Assembly (NCBI RefSeq): GCF_002272745.1
Contig: NZ_NPBD01000016.1
Coordinates: 34,052 to 98,051, forward strand
Source of the DNA: Terribacillus saccharophilus
Lineage (GTDB): Bacteria; Bacillota; Bacilli; Bacillales; Amphibacillaceae
Reading direction: 5' to 3'
Length of the DNA: 64,000 bases
Shown: positions 53,227 through 62,672 of the stretch, piece after piece
Layout of the letters: every line of letters starts with the position of its first letter
Position numbering within the stretch: position 1 is the stretch's first letter
Made by a program: the position numbers and the translations under genes
Notes under the pieces: generated by a model
What the model was told of the DNA's origin: nothing
Databases searched by the model: none
The model's input: only the letters and a program-made list of their open reading frames with translations

Positions 53227-55029
53227 TTATTCCACCGTTACACTCTTAGCCAAGTTTCTCGGCTTATCGACATCCGCACCACGCTGTACTGCTGCATAAT
53301 AAGCAAGCAATTGAAGCGGTACGACACTTGCAAGTGGTGTTAATAGCTCATGCACTGCTGGGATGACGAAGGCGTCTTCGTCATGCTCAAGGCCTTTCAT
53401 GCTGATAAGCAATGTGTTGGCACCGCGTGCGTTTACTTCCTGGACGTTACCACGGATGGAGTGGTTCAGGGAGCTTTGTGTAGCTAGTGCGATGACTGGT
53501 GTGCCTTCTTCGATCAAGGCGATAGTGCCGTGTTTCAGTTCTCCTCCAGCGAAGCCTTCTGCTTGGATGTAGGAGATTTCTTTTAGTTTCAGTGATCCTT
53601 CGACACAGACGAAGTAATCGACGCCGCGGCCGATGAAGAATGCGTTGCGGGATTCACTTAGATAGCTTTGTGCTAGTGTTTCGAATGTTTCTTTTTGGTC
53701 TGTCAGTACTTCCATTGCATTCGCAACGATCGCAAGCTCCTGAAGCGGGTTGAAATCTAGTGTGATTTCTTTGCCTTTTGCTGCGTCTACAGCAAGCAAT
53801 AGCATAACTGCCATCTGTGCTGTATATGCTTTAGTAGAGGCAACCGCAATTTCTGGGCCAGCGTAAAGCGGCAATGTGAAGTCTGCTTCACGAGAAAGGG
53901 TGGATCCTGGCACGTTTGTGATTGTAAGTGCTGGGTGTCCGAGTTCTTTGATTTTCACCAATACGGCTCTGCTGTCGGCAGTTTCACCAGATTGGGAAAG
54001 GAATATGAATAATGGCTTCTCAGATAGAAGCGGCATATTGTAGGCGAATTCACTAGCAATATGCACTTCAACTGGAATTTTAGCCAGGTTTTCGATGAAT
54101 TGTTTACCGACTAGTCCAGCGTTGTAGCTTGTTCCCGCTGCCACGATGTAAATACGGTCTGCATGCATCATCGCATTACGGATAGCAGGGTCCATTTTGA
54201 TTTGTTCCGCTTCATCCTGGTAGTGCTGGATGATTTTACGGATAACGAATGGCTGCTCGTCAGTTTCTTTTAGCATGAAGTGATCGTATGTGCCTTTTTC
54301 AGTATCGGCTGCATCGATTTCCGTTTTGAAGCTATCGCGCTCTACTGTTGTACCGTCTAGCAGTTGGATTTCCACTCTGTCACGGCGAACGATAACGATT
54401 TCTTTGTCACGGATCTCTTTGTACGTATCTGTTTCACGAAGTGTTGCCATCGCGTCACTTGCTACGACGTTGAAGCCTTCGCCAATACCTACAAGCAATG
54501 GGCTTTTGTTTTTTGCCACAAAGATTGTTTCTTTATCGTCTTTATCGATCATTGCAAGGGCATAAGAACCAGTAAGCAAGCTAACCGCTTTACGGAATGC
54601 TGCTGCTGTATCCTGCGTCTCTTCATACATTTTCTCTACAAGCTGTACAACGATTTCTGTATCGGTATCACTTTTCAATGTTACGTCAGAAAGATACTCT
54701 TTACGGATGTCGACATAGTTCTCGATTACACCGTTATGCACAATCGTAAATTTGCCAGAAGCACTTTGGTGCGGGTGCGCGTTGTCTTCGTTCGGTGCAC
54801 CGTGTGTCGCCCAGCGTGTATGGCCAATCCCCATTGTGGATGAAACGTTGTGATCTACTTTTTCACGCAATGCAGCAATGCGGCCTTTTACTTTGAAAAG
54901 GTTCACACCTTGCTCGTTTTCAATTGCGATACCAGCTGAATCGTATCCGCGATACTCCAGCTTTTCTAGTCCGTTAAGCAATACTTCTTTTGTATCATTC
55001 TGTCCAATATATCCTACAATTCCACACAT
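53227..55029 (-). CDS. glmS: Glutamine--fructose-6-phosphate aminotransferase
   Basis: 600 residues. Makes glucosamine-6-phosphate for cell-wall precursors. Cys2 nucleophile and glutaminase domain ([24 protein letters not shown]; 2-220), then two SIS isomerase domains (about 285-415 with SQSGETADS; 455-590) and the C-terminal KSVTVE end. The true start is MCGIVG at 55029, since Cys must follow Met; the frame's 12 upstream codons contain the ribosome site. The leader carries a glmS ribozyme. Confidence 0.98.
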   Translation of the reverse strand: MCGIVGYIGQNDTKEVLLNGLEKLEYRGYDSAGIAIENEQGVNLFKVKGRIAALREKVDHNVSSTMGIGHTRWATHGAPNEDNAHPHQSASGKFTIVHNGVIENYVDIRKEYLSDVTLKSDTDTEIVVQLVEKMYEETQDTAAAFRKAVSLLTGSYALAMIDKDDKETIFVAKNKSPLLVGIGEGFNVVASDAMATLRETDTYKEIRDKEIVIVRRDRVEIQLLDGTTVERDSFKTEIDAADTEKGTYDHFMLKETDEQPFVIRKIIQHYQDEAEQIKMDPAIRNAMMHADRIYIVAAGTSYNAGLVGKQFIENLAKIPVEVHIASEFAYNMPLLSEKPLFIFLSQSGETADSRAVLVKIKELGHPALTITNVPGSTLSREADFTLPLYAGPEIAVASTKAYTAQMAVMLLLAVDAAKGKEITLDFNPLQELAIVANAMEVLTDQKETFETLAQSYLSESRNAFFIGRGVDYFVCVEGSLKLKEISYIQAEGFAGGELKHGTIALIEEGTPVIALATQSSLNHSIRGNVQEVNARGANTLLISMKGLEHDEDAFVIPAVHELLTPLASVVPLQLLAYYAAVQRGADVDKPRNLAKSVTVE

Positions 55030-55056
55030 GTCGTTGTTGTCCTCCTCAAGACTTGG

Positions 55057-55108
55057 AAGGGGCAAACGAACGGCCTGCGCTTAAAGCCAGGGGCGTTGTT
55101 TGCCCCTT
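55057..55108 (-). repeat. Long hairpin between ribozyme and glmS ribosome site
   Basis: AAGGGGCAAAC (55057-55067) pairs with GTTTGCCCCTT (55098-55108), extended by CGTT/AACG with a bulge. No T-run, so not an ordinary terminator. It would fold just ahead of the glmS AGGAGG. Confidence 0.7.
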
Positions 55109-55134
55109 TCTCGTTTTATCTATTTTTCACATCT

Positions 55135-55285
55135 TGTTTTGTCCTTATCCAAAGAGTCGCCTCTCTGCTTTCAGCTCTAAAACATGACGACTGAGATGTG
55201 TGCAATCGGGAGGCATCCGCCGAATGGTTCGATAAACCTCCACCTCGTCAACTTACCCCACCGCTCGGGATAAGTCCTGGCGCTT
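55135..55285 (-). ncRNA. glmS ribozyme (glucosamine-6-phosphate riboswitch)
   Basis: Minus strand: AGCGCCAGGACTT at the cleavage site (between 55284 and 55283), GTTGACGAGGTGGAGGTTTATCGA-type core (GACGAGGTGGAGG seen), ATTCGGCGGATGCCTCCCG, ACATCTCAGTC and AGCTGAAAGCAG. These are the conserved glmS ribozyme blocks. Glucosamine-6-phosphate should trigger self-cleavage and decay of the glmS mRNA. Confidence 0.95.
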
Positions 55286-55389
55286 TTATAATGTTGTAAC
55301 CTCTATCCTCACTTTCCTGCTTGAATGACTAACTCCTCCATTTTACATGAAGGAAATCCAGTTGGTCAATTCTTTCTTGCATGTAAATA

Positions 55390-55430
55390 AAGTATGCGCA
55401 GAGAGCATGTTCTGTTCCCTGCGCATACGT
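55390..55430 (-). terminator. glmM terminator
   Basis: GTATGCGCAG (55392-55401) / CTGCGCATAC (55419-55428), weak T-run TTTATTT, 8 nt after the glmM stop. Confidence 0.7.
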
Positions 55431-55435
55431 TGGTT

Positions 55436-56785
55436 TTATTTTGTTCCTAGTACTTGCTTGATAACAGCAACTACTTTGTCTGCATGTTTCTCGCAGTCTT
55501 CCTTCGTCGGCGCTTCTACCATTACCCGTACAAGCGATTCTGTACCAGAAGGTCGTACAAGGACGCGTCCTTGATCACCAAGCTCCTGCTCGACTTCTGC
55601 AATAGAGTCGAGGATCTGCTGGTTCACAAGTGCTTCCTTCTTATCTGTTACCGGCACATTTATTAGGATCTGCGGGAAAATCTCTACTTCACTCGCAAGC
55701 TCGGATAGCTTCTTACCTGTTTCTTTCATAACATTGATCAGCTGTAGTGCTGCTAACATTCCATCACCAGTTGTCATGTAATCCAAGAAGATGATGTGAC
55801 CAGATTGCTCTCCACCAAGATTAAAGTCACCACGGCGCATTTCTTCCATCACGTACCTGTCACCAACAGCTGTTTTGTTGCTCTTGATAGCATGCTTATC
55901 CAATGCACGGTAGAAGCCGATATTGCTCATTACCGTGGATACGACCGTGTTATGACGCAAACGTCCATGGTCATTCAGGAATTTAGCACAGATGTACATG
56001 ATCTTGTCACCGTCAACAATTTGTCCTTTTTCATCGATAGCGATTAATCTATCGCCATCACCATCGAAGGCAAGTCCGACATCTGCTTCTTTTTCCAGAA
56101 GGAAATCACGCAATGTTTCTGGATGTGTAGAGCCGACGTTTTTATTGATGTTTAATCCATCAGGTGATGTACCGATGGAGGAGATATCCGCTTCCAGATC
56201 CGCAAACAAGTGTGTTGCAATGGAAGAAGTTGCTCCATGAGCACAGTCGATTGCAATGTGAAGTCCTTCGAAATCATTGTCGATTGTCTGCTTCAAATAT
56301 TGAATATATTTCTGACCGCCTTCGAAATAGTCATTGATCTGACCTAAATCAGCTCCGGATGGTCGAGGCAGTTCATCTGTCTCTGCATCAATCAGCTGCT
56401 CAATTTCGTTTTCCTGCTCATCAGAAAGCTTGAAACCGTCTGGACCGAAGAACTTGATACCGTTATCCTGTACAGGGTTATGGGACGCAGAAATCATAAT
56501 ACCTGCAGCTGCTCCCATATTCTTTGTAAGATAAGCAACACCTGGTGTGCTGACGACACCGACGCGCATTACCTCAGCTCCGATGGACAGAAGTCCTGCA
56601 ACAAGTGCTCCTTCAAGCATTTCACCGGAAATACGTGTATCTCTGCCGATCATCACTTTCGGTCTATCTTCACTTGTCTTTGTCAGTACATAGCCGCCAT
56701 ATCTGCCTAGCTTGAAGGCAAGCTCCGGGGTGAGCTCCTCATTCGCAATCCCCCTGACGCCGTCCGTTCCAAAATATTTTCCCAT
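55436..56785 (-). CDS. glmM: Phosphoglucosamine mutase
   Basis: 449 residues. Converts glucosamine-6-phosphate to the 1-phosphate. Phosphoserine loop [11 protein letters not shown] (Ser about 100), metal loop DGDGDRL, sugar loop GEQSGH and phosphate loop RPSGTE are all present. GGAGAGG precedes MGKYFGTDG at 56785; 27 in-frame codons upstream are discounted. Last gene of the cdaA-cdaR-glmM unit; c-di-AMP synthase CdaA is known to bind GlmM. Confidence 0.97.
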   Translation of the reverse strand: MGKYFGTDGVRGIANEELTPELAFKLGRYGGYVLTKTSEDRPKVMIGRDTRISGEMLEGALVAGLLSIGAEVMRVGVVSTPGVAYLTKNMGAAAGIMISASHNPVQDNGIKFFGPDGFKLSDEQENEIEQLIDAETDELPRPSGADLGQINDYFEGGQKYIQYLKQTIDNDFEGLHIAIDCAHGATSSIATHLFADLEADISSIGTSPDGLNINKNVGSTHPETLRDFLLEKEADVGLAFDGDGDRLIAIDEKGQIVDGDKIMYICAKFLNDHGRLRHNTVVSTVMSNIGFYRALDKHAIKSNKTAVGDRYVMEEMRRGDFNLGGEQSGHIIFLDYMTTGDGMLAALQLINVMKETGKKLSELASEVEIFPQILINVPVTDKKEALVNQQILDSIAEVEQELGDQGRVLVRPSGTESLVRVMVEAPTKEDCEKHADKVVAVIKQVLGTK

Positions 56786-56813
56786 TGTTACCTCTCCTTC
56801 ACATGGCTCACAG

Positions 56814-58103
56814 TCACTGTGTCTGTGTATCTGTATTCGTATCTTGCTCTTCTTCACTCGTTGCATTATCTGCGGTCTGAACAGTTATTGTGGCTTCCTC
56901 TTGGCTCGGGGTAAGCTCGATATTCCGAGGTCCTGATACGTCGATCTGAACCGTCTGCTCCCCTTCTTCCAAGCTGCTTCCATCAATCACTGCCGTAATA
57001 TCGTCTGCCGATAGGCCTTCGATTTCACTCTGCGCTCCACTTACTGTTACATCAATCTGCTCATTCTGAGGATCTGTAATGGTCGCTTCCTGATCATCAG
57101 GCAGATCTTCGATTGTAACTGGAACGTTTTCGATTGTCGTCTCGCTCGTTTCATCCAGCTCAATATCGACTGATATCTGTTCATCACTTGCTGAGCGTAC
57201 ATTATCCGGCAGCTGTAAATCCGCATCTATCGTCTGGTTCTCTGTCACCTTGGACAAATCAATTTCTTCGGTACTGACCGAATCGATACCATCCAATGTA
57301 TCCTGCGGTGCATAGATAGTCACTTCTTGCTTATCTGGTGTAAGCGCAGCAACAGACACATCATTTGGCGCTTGCCCCTTTGTTTTCACTTCTACTGGGA
57401 CTGTCTTGCTCGGATTGCTTACCTGCACCGAAACCTCGACTGTTTCCGGCTGTACATTCACACTGAGCTCATTGCCCTGGGCGTCATATACTTTCACCGG
57501 CGCTTCTCTGCTATTAATATCAGCATCGATGTCTGTCAGATCCACATAAGCACGTACACTGGCAATTTGGTCAATGACCTCCTGTGTACTTACGATTGAA
57601 ACCGTCTGAGGTTCCACAGTGGAGCTATCAACTTGGAATCCTGATGCCATTTGATCTTCGTTGGTATAGCCTACGTTTACGTTAAATTGCTGTGAAGCTT
57701 TTTCTTGAATTGTCACCTCAATTGAGGCTGGCTGCATATATACCTGCAGGTTGTCCGAGACATTTTCGTAATGCAGCTTCACTGTATGCGTTCCTGTATT
57801 AAGATCTGTCAGATCCACATAAGCTTCGTAGTTCTTTTGCTGTATTGCTGCCGTTACATCACTTGCTGGTCCAACAAGCTGCATAGATACATACTCCGGT
57901 ACACCGCTGACGACATATTTGGAGTCGTCGATCCGGATGCCGACAGGTGCATCGACTGTGTTTGTTTCGTCCGAGCTGGTGATTGGAACCTCACCCGCAC
58001 GGTTATCTACGTCCGATTCCGCACTAACATAGGCATAGAGAAGGACAGCAAACACAAGCGATACAACACGCAATGTCCATGGACTCTTCAGCCATTTATC
58101 CAT
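56814..58103 (-). CDS. cdaR: CdaA regulatory protein (YbbR repeats)
   Basis: 429 residues: one N-terminal membrane helix ([18 protein letters not shown]), then four YbbR-type beta repeats on the outside and an acidic Thr/Gln tail. Regulates the diadenylate cyclase CdaA. Overlaps cdaA by 8 nt and lies 28 nt before glmM, the standard cluster. Confidence 0.95.
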   Translation of the reverse strand: MDKWLKSPWTLRVVSLVFAVLLYAYVSAESDVDNRAGEVPITSSDETNTVDAPVGIRIDDSKYVVSGVPEYVSMQLVGPASDVTAAIQQKNYEAYVDLTDLNTGTHTVKLHYENVSDNLQVYMQPASIEVTIQEKASQQFNVNVGYTNEDQMASGFQVDSSTVEPQTVSIVSTQEVIDQIASVRAYVDLTDIDADINSREAPVKVYDAQGNELSVNVQPETVEVSVQVSNPSKTVPVEVKTKGQAPNDVSVAALTPDKQEVTIYAPQDTLDGIDSVSTEEIDLSKVTENQTIDADLQLPDNVRSASDEQISVDIELDETSETTIENVPVTIEDLPDDQEATITDPQNEQIDVTVSGAQSEIEGLSADDITAVIDGSSLEEGEQTVQIDVSGPRNIELTPSQEEATITVQTADNATSEEEQDTNTDTQTQ

Positions 58104-58920
58104 TCTTACCCCTCCATCTTCTCGCCTTGGAACCGGAAGCTGGTACGCCTACTTCTCTATCGAGGATCTCTTTCAAGGCATCCGGTGTGATATCACGGAA
58201 CAACTCCCCGTTCTTCGTACAGGAAATTGATCCTGTCTCCTCCGAAACGATGATTGTCAGTGCATCCGTCACCTCACTGATACCCATAGCCGCCCGGTGA
58301 CGCGTCCCAAGTTCCTTGGAAATGAACGGACTCTCAGAAAGCGGCAGATAGCAGGCAGCTGCTGCAATCTGGTTTTCTTTCAGAATGACAGCTCCGTCAT
58401 GCAATGGCGTATTCGGGACAAAGATATTCGTGAGCAGTTCGAATGTCAAATGACCATTCACCGGAATTCCTGTCTCAATATAATCTCCCATACCTGTTTC
58501 GCGCTCGATTGTGATTAGCGCACCAATCCGCCGCTTCGCCATGTAATTACAGGACTTCACAATCGCTTCTATGTTCTTATTTGTCTGTTCTTCCTCCGAT
58601 CGCACGTTTCGGGAGAAGAAGCTGCCTCGCCCGAGCTGCTCCAATGCACGCCTGATCTCCGGCTGGAACAAAACGACGATGGCTACGAATCCCCATGTAA
58701 TCGCCTGCGAGCTCAAGAAGGCGAGCATCGGGAAGTCGAGTATCTGCTCACTGCTCAAGAAAGCGATAATAACAACGATGAAGATCCCCTTCAACAGCTG
58801 AATTGCTTTCGTTCCCCTTATGAGCATTAAGACTTTGTAGAAAATGAACCATACTGCTGCAATGTCCACGATAATCCGCAGTATGGATAATATAGAAAGT
58901 TCACTTAATCCCCCAAACAT
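58096..58920 (-). CDS. cdaA: Diadenylate cyclase CdaA
   Basis: 274 residues, the usual CdaA size. Three membrane helices at about 10-75, then the DAC domain with DGA (LHDGAVIL) and RHR (GTRHRAAMGIS) motifs that bind ATP and metal. Makes c-di-AMP, essential for potassium and wall homeostasis. The start is ATG 58920 with AAGGA 9 nt upstream; 15 in-frame codons before it lack a site. Confidence 0.97.
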   Translation of the reverse strand: MFGGLSELSILSILRIIVDIAAVWFIFYKVLMLIRGTKAIQLLKGIFIVVIIAFLSSEQILDFPMLAFLSSQAITWGFVAIVVLFQPEIRRALEQLGRGSFFSRNVRSEEEQTNKNIEAIVKSCNYMAKRRIGALITIERETGMGDYIETGIPVNGHLTFELLTNIFVPNTPLHDGAVILKENQIAAAACYLPLSESPFISKELGTRHRAAMGISEVTDALTIIVSEETGSISCTKNGELFRDITPDALKEILDREVGVPASGSKARRWRGKNG

Positions 58921-59077
58921 GGATACACGTCCTTTTATATGAATAGCTCGAATTTCTTCGTACATTATAGCATAGTTCCCCTAAAGCAGTCGCTTACTAA
59001 CAAGGAGAGTAATCTAACCTTACTGTCCCCTGTTATCTTAACGTAATACGGGCTTGTACCGCCAATGATTTAAGGGT

Positions 59078-59110
59078 AAAAAAAAGAGCCCTTCTACAAG
59101 CAGCTCAACT
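59078..59110 (-). terminator. Terminator of the sigW-rsiW operon
   Basis: GAGC-CTT / AAG-GCTC imperfect stem followed on the minus strand by eight T, just after rsiW. Confidence 0.7.
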
Positions 59111-59120
59111 TACTCTTACA

Positions 59121-59738
59121 TTAGAATGTAACCAATTCTTTTAGATGGTACCAAGCCCAGCCGAAAATCCGGTCAATTTCCTGATATTCACCTGATATAT
59201 TATCAACAGAAGCCATATTCACTTTAGCACCAGGATCCTCGACGAGGTCGCCATTGATGATCGTAACATCACCATCCACTTGACCTTTGATATCCAAATC
59301 GCCATTTTCGACGACCAGGTCCCCCTTGACTGTGACGCCTTCCGGTACGATTACGAGATCATTCTCTACTATCAAACCCTCTTGCTTCGATACACTTACA
59401 CTGCTATCACTATTCCAAGCAGATAATACGCTTGTGAACATGAATAGGAAGAATACCGCAGCAGCTGTGATGACAGGGTGCGCACGGAACCATCTCATAT
59501 ACCCGACGCGCTTCTTTTCTTTCGGCAAATTCGCCATGACACTGGCGGTGAAGCCGGCCGGTGCACTCAACTCATAGGCAGCACCGCTAAGCAGGCTTTC
59601 TGTCTGTTTGAGCTCTCGGTAATGCTGGTTACAATCTGGGCAGGTTTTCAGGTGCTCTCGAAGCTGCTGTGCTTCTTCCTCTGAAGCATCTCCATCCAGA
59701 TACAGATGCATAAGCGCAAGGCTTTCTTCGCAATTCAT
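59121..59738 (-). CDS. rsiW: Anti-sigma-W factor
   Basis: 205 residues. Zinc anti-sigma motif H-x3-C-x2-C (HLKTCPDC, about 29-36) in the cytoplasmic part, one membrane helix at about 88-106, and an extracellular part with beta-helix-like repeats (GDLVVENGDLDIKGQVDGDV). RsiW holds SigW until it is cleaved by site-1 and site-2 proteases after envelope stress. GGGGGG precedes the ATG; 13 nt after sigW. Confidence 0.95.
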   Translation of the reverse strand: MNCEESLALMHLYLDGDASEEEAQQLREHLKTCPDCNQHYRELKQTESLLSGAAYELSAPAGFTASVMANLPKEKKRVGYMRWFRAHPVITAAAVFFLFMFTSVLSAWNSDSSVSVSKQEGLIVENDLVIVPEGVTVKGDLVVENGDLDIKGQVDGDVTIINGDLVEDPGAKVNMASVDNISGEYQEIDRIFGWAWYHLKELVTF

Positions 59739-59751
59739 GTGTTACCCCCCT

Positions 59752-60315
59752 TTATACGTGGCGCAATTTTTTCCGTAGTAGCTCTCTGCCACGGTGGATA
59801 CGCGTCTTCACTGTCCCGAGCGGCAGGTCCAGGATTTCGCCAATCTCCGCTAATGATAAATCATCCAGGAACCGCAGTACGATAACACTGCGATACTTTG
59901 GCGGGAGGGACAATATTTCCTTATGGATATAACTCTGCAGCTCCATGCTTTCGACTTCTTCCTCAGGCAGTGCCTGGTCAGCAGCCAACTGAGAATACAT
60001 ATCCAATCCTTCTGTCCCCTTCACCTCGGCATCCAGATGAAAATCAGGCTTTTTCTTCCGCAAACGGTCGATGCTTAAGTTCGTTGCGATCCGGTAAAGC
60101 CATGTGGAGAATTTTCGATTCTCGTCAAAAGAATGGATGTTGGTGTAAGCACGGATAAATGCCTCTTGGGCGATATCCTGCGCTTCGTGGCTGTCTCCGA
60201 CCATTCGGTATACGATATGGTACACCTTGTTCTGATAAAAGGAAACGATTTCCTCGAAGGCCGCATGATCACCCTTCTTGACGTTTTTTATATGATATTT
60301 TATGATGTTCTCCAT
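59752..60315 (-). CDS. sigW: ECF RNA polymerase sigma factor SigW
   Basis: 187 residues: sigma region 2 (FYQNKVYHIVYRMVGDSHEAQDIAQEAFIRAY, about 26-57) and region 4 (LPPKYRSVIVLRF, LSLAEIGEILDLPLGTVKTRIHRGRELL). Directs the envelope and antimicrobial stress regulon. CGGGAGG precedes the ATG, and an autoregulatory SigW promoter lies upstream. Confidence 0.97.
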   Translation of the reverse strand: MENIIKYHIKNVKKGDHAAFEEIVSFYQNKVYHIVYRMVGDSHEAQDIAQEAFIRAYTNIHSFDENRKFSTWLYRIATNLSIDRLRKKKPDFHLDAEVKGTEGLDMYSQLAADQALPEEEVESMELQSYIHKEILSLPPKYRSVIVLRFLDDLSLAEIGEILDLPLGTVKTRIHRGRELLRKKLRHV

Positions 60316-60347
60316 GGAATCCTCCCGCCTAACTGCGGCTTCTTAGT

Positions 60348-60374
60348 AACGAATGACGTTCCGAAAAGGTTTCA
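60348..60374 (-). promoter_or_regulatory. SigW autoregulatory promoter
   Basis: Minus strand TGAAACCTTTT (-35) and CGTT (-10, consensus CGTA) with 17 bp between TGAAAC and CGTT, closely matching the promoter that SigW uses for its own gene in B. subtilis. Confidence 0.85.
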
Positions 60375-60525
60375 CTTTCACAAAAATATCTTTTTTTCAA
60401 ACCTTATAGTGTGCCAGCAACAGTTTTTTTCTTATTTTTAATATTTTCTTAAAGTATGAAGTTTTAAATAAAAAAATAAAGGGTACTCTTAACGACAAAT
60501 AGTATATCAGATTCTGGAGGTTAAA

Positions 60526-60687
60526 ATGGTTACTTTAGACAATCTTTTGGAAAAAATCGAACAGACGCGCAACCACATGCTAAGCCTGTCCCGCCGTATG
60601 CCACTTACATCCGATGCAGTCGTCACCGCAAGCGTGCAGCTTGATGATCTATTGAACGAATACGAAAAACAAAGAAAAAATATGTAG
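60526..60687 (+). CDS. Spo0E-like aspartyl-phosphate phosphatase
   Basis: 53 residues, too short for usual gene calls. Two helices: LDNLLEKIEQTRNHML and the signature segment SVQLDDLLNEYEKQ, a variant of the SQELD motif by which Spo0E-family proteins dephosphorylate Spo0A~P. TGGAGG is 6-7 nt before the ATG and a terminator follows directly, so it is a complete gene. Spo0E proteins delay sporulation. The Glu of SQELD reads Gln here, which may alter activity. Confidence 0.85.
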   Translation: MVTLDNLLEKIEQTRNHMLSLSRRMPLTSDAVVTASVQLDDLLNEYEKQRKNM

Positions 60688-60689
60688 CG

Positions 60690-60728
60690 CAATTAACAGC
60701 CTGTAAAGGAAGCTGTTAATTTTTTTTG
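60690..60728 (+). terminator. Terminator of the Spo0E-like gene
   Basis: AATTAACAGC (60691-60700) / GCTGTTAATT (60712-60721), followed by seven T. Confidence 0.9.
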
Positions 60729-60765
60729 AATAAAAAAAGTACGTACACGTGGTACGCACTTTCAT

Positions 60766-61257
60766 TCAGTGTCGATCTTCCGCCCAGGCACCTTGTTTTA
60801 AGAAGTATGCCTTCACGTCGTTGTGAAAACCGACACTCGCTTCTAGAGCAAAAGCATTTCCGCCAGCTCGCTTGTAGCAGTCAGCAAACCAGGCAATCAT
60901 CACCTGTTCATCCGCTTTTTCTACAGCATCCTCCTGCAGTTCACGAAAAGCTTCAAATGCATCGGTAGCTGTATCAGGCAGTTGGAAATACGGGATCTCC
61001 TCTGCTACTTCTTCACTTCCTCCAGCGTATTTATCGCCCATTTCATCATAATAACGTTCGTTGCCGTCTGCATCGAGTGCATAATACATGATTGTCAGTT
61101 CAAAAGCCATCGGCTCCTTGAACATGCGAAAAGCAATTTTCTCTACTTCCGGGAGGAACGGCAGCTGGAAGATCTGCTTCAATTCACTTATGACATCCTC
61201 TGAATGCTTCCTCAAGGAGACACTGACTGCCTCGGTATAATCTTGTATGGAAAACAA
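60766..61257 (-). CDS. Hypothetical protein
   Basis: 163 residues, soluble, acidic, mixed helical (YTEAVSVSLRKHSEDVISELKQIF, ELTIMYYALDADGNERYYDE, VMIAWFADCYKRAGG). Not recognised. The start is TTG 8 nt after AGGAGG; no ATG fits. Stands alone between the Spo0E-like gene and niaP. The mid-protein acidic loop and YYDEMGDKY recall immunity-type SUKH or DUF proteins, but not enough for a call. Confidence 0.75.
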   Translation of the reverse strand: MFSIQDYTEAVSVSLRKHSEDVISELKQIFQLPFLPEVEKIAFRMFKEPMAFELTIMYYALDADGNERYYDEMGDKYAGGSEEVAEEIPYFQLPDTATDAFEAFRELQEDAVEKADEQVMIAWFADCYKRAGGNAFALEASVGFHNDVKAYFLKQGAWAEDRH

Positions 61258-61315
61258 AGCGTTAACCTCCTTCTTACTCTTGCTCTACTTTACCACACAG
61301 GACCGAAATCTCGCA

Positions 61316-62536
61316 TCAAGCAAGTGTTTTACCCTTCGTTTCTTCCCCAAGCAACCACACTGCTACTGCAGCAATGAGAACTGTTACACAGAATAGAAGG
61401 AAAACAGTGCTGACAGATATCCCCAATGAACCACGATAACCGATCAGTAATGGTCCAAGAATACCTCCGATTCTTCCTGCGGTTGCAGCAATCCCAGAGC
61501 CAGTTGCACGGATAGCAGTAGGATACTGTTCCGGAGTGTAAGCATACAAAATACCGTAAGCCCCTAGATTGAAAAATGACAGCAGCATTCCTGCCGTAAG
61601 CAGCATACCCGCTGACTCTGCATTACCGAAAAGAACTGCACTAATGGCTGTACCGATAAGATAAATGATTAAAATCGGCTTCCTGCCCACCTTCTCAATT
61701 AGCCAAGCTGCAGAGAAGTAACCTGGCAGCTGCGCGAGTGTCATAATTAATACGTACTCGAAACTGCGGACCATATCGAACCCCTTCTCCACCATCACGC
61801 TCGGAAGCCACAGAAACATGCCATAATAGCTGAGCATAATACAGAACCAAACAATCCAAAGCATCGCACTGCGCTTAGCAAATCCTTTCGCAAGCAATTG
61901 ACGAATTCCAGCCATGACTGAAGTTTTTTTCTTCAGTTTTGTATAAGACGGTGAATCCGGCAGATTTTTACGAAGAAAGACTGCAAATAACGCAGGTATC
62001 GCTGTCAGTAAGAGAGCTATCCGCCAGCCGTAATCTGGGATGACGAAATAAGAAATAATGGCTGCTAGCAGCCAGCCGACCGCCCAGAAGCTCTCCAGCA
62101 GTACGACCATGCGCCCTCGTCTTTCTGGCGCCACAGACTCCGATACTAATGTTGACGCAACTGGCAGCTCACCGCCCAGCCCTGCACCGATAAAGAAGCG
62201 CAGCACAACGAAAATAAGGTAAGATGCAGCTAGAGCCGACAACCCGCTCGCAATAGAAAAAATCAAAATCGTGATCATAAAGACTGTCCGCCGGCCTACA
62301 CGGTCTGCCATAATTCCAAACACAAATGCCCCTACAGCCATCCCGATGCTATTGATACTGCCTATCCAGCCTGCCTGCTGGGATGATAATCCCCAGTCCA
62401 ATGTTAACGCCGTAATAATAAAAGATAAAATACCAACATCCATTGCATCAAACAACCAGCCTGTTCCGACAATACCGAGCAGTTTCCGCTCAGAAATCGG
62501 TTTGCCTGTTTTTTGACCTGCTACTGTTCTCTCCAT
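61316..62536 (-). CDS. niaP: Niacin transporter NiaP
   Basis: 406 residues, twelve-helix MFS of the aromatic acid/sugar porter type. Closely resembles B. subtilis NiaP over its whole length: PISERKLLGI-G-GWLFDAMDVGILSF, GGELPVASTLVSE, LLESFWAVGWL, LPGYFSAAWLIEK, YTPEQYPTAIRATGSG. Imports nicotinate for NAD salvage. GAGGTG precedes the ATG at 62536. A NiaR-like operator overlaps its promoter. Confidence 0.95.
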   Translation of the reverse strand: MERTVAGQKTGKPISERKLLGIVGTGWLFDAMDVGILSFIITALTLDWGLSSQQAGWIGSINSIGMAVGAFVFGIMADRVGRRTVFMITILIFSIASGLSALAASYLIFVVLRFFIGAGLGGELPVASTLVSESVAPERRGRMVVLLESFWAVGWLLAAIISYFVIPDYGWRIALLLTAIPALFAVFLRKNLPDSPSYTKLKKKTSVMAGIRQLLAKGFAKRSAMLWIVWFCIMLSYYGMFLWLPSVMVEKGFDMVRSFEYVLIMTLAQLPGYFSAAWLIEKVGRKPILIIYLIGTAISAVLFGNAESAGMLLTAGMLLSFFNLGAYGILYAYTPEQYPTAIRATGSGIAATAGRIGGILGPLLIGYRGSLGISVSTVFLLFCVTVLIAAVAVWLLGEETKGKTLA

Positions 62537-62576
62537 TCCAGCACCTCTACGATAATATATTATTTGACACATTAAG

Positions 62577-62603
62577 TTTACAGGTGTCTTGACACTTTGT
62601 AAA
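62577..62603. promoter_or_regulatory. Putative NiaR operator before niaP
   Basis: TTTACA-GGTGTC-TT-GACAC-TT-TGTAAA, an almost perfect dyad 41 nt upstream of the niaP start. NiaR is the nicotinate-responsive repressor of NAD genes in Bacillales and binds sites of this appearance. An additional half-site TTTGACACATT lies just downstream. Confidence 0.65.
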
Positions 62604-62644
62604 TCTGTTACAGCGTTATTTTTACCAAAATACAAGCAACCATG

Positions 62645-62672
62645 AAAAAAGCTGCCTTATTCGGCAGCTTTT
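62645..62672 (-). terminator. Terminator of the ctaG operon
   Basis: AAAAGCTGCC / GGCAGCTTTT with a short loop and T-run; it overlaps the last codons of ctaG. Confidence 0.85.

Noticed and set aside
60766..61257. SUKH-type immunity protein
   Set aside because: Only a vague resemblance of length and acidity; no motif supports it and no toxin gene is adjacent.
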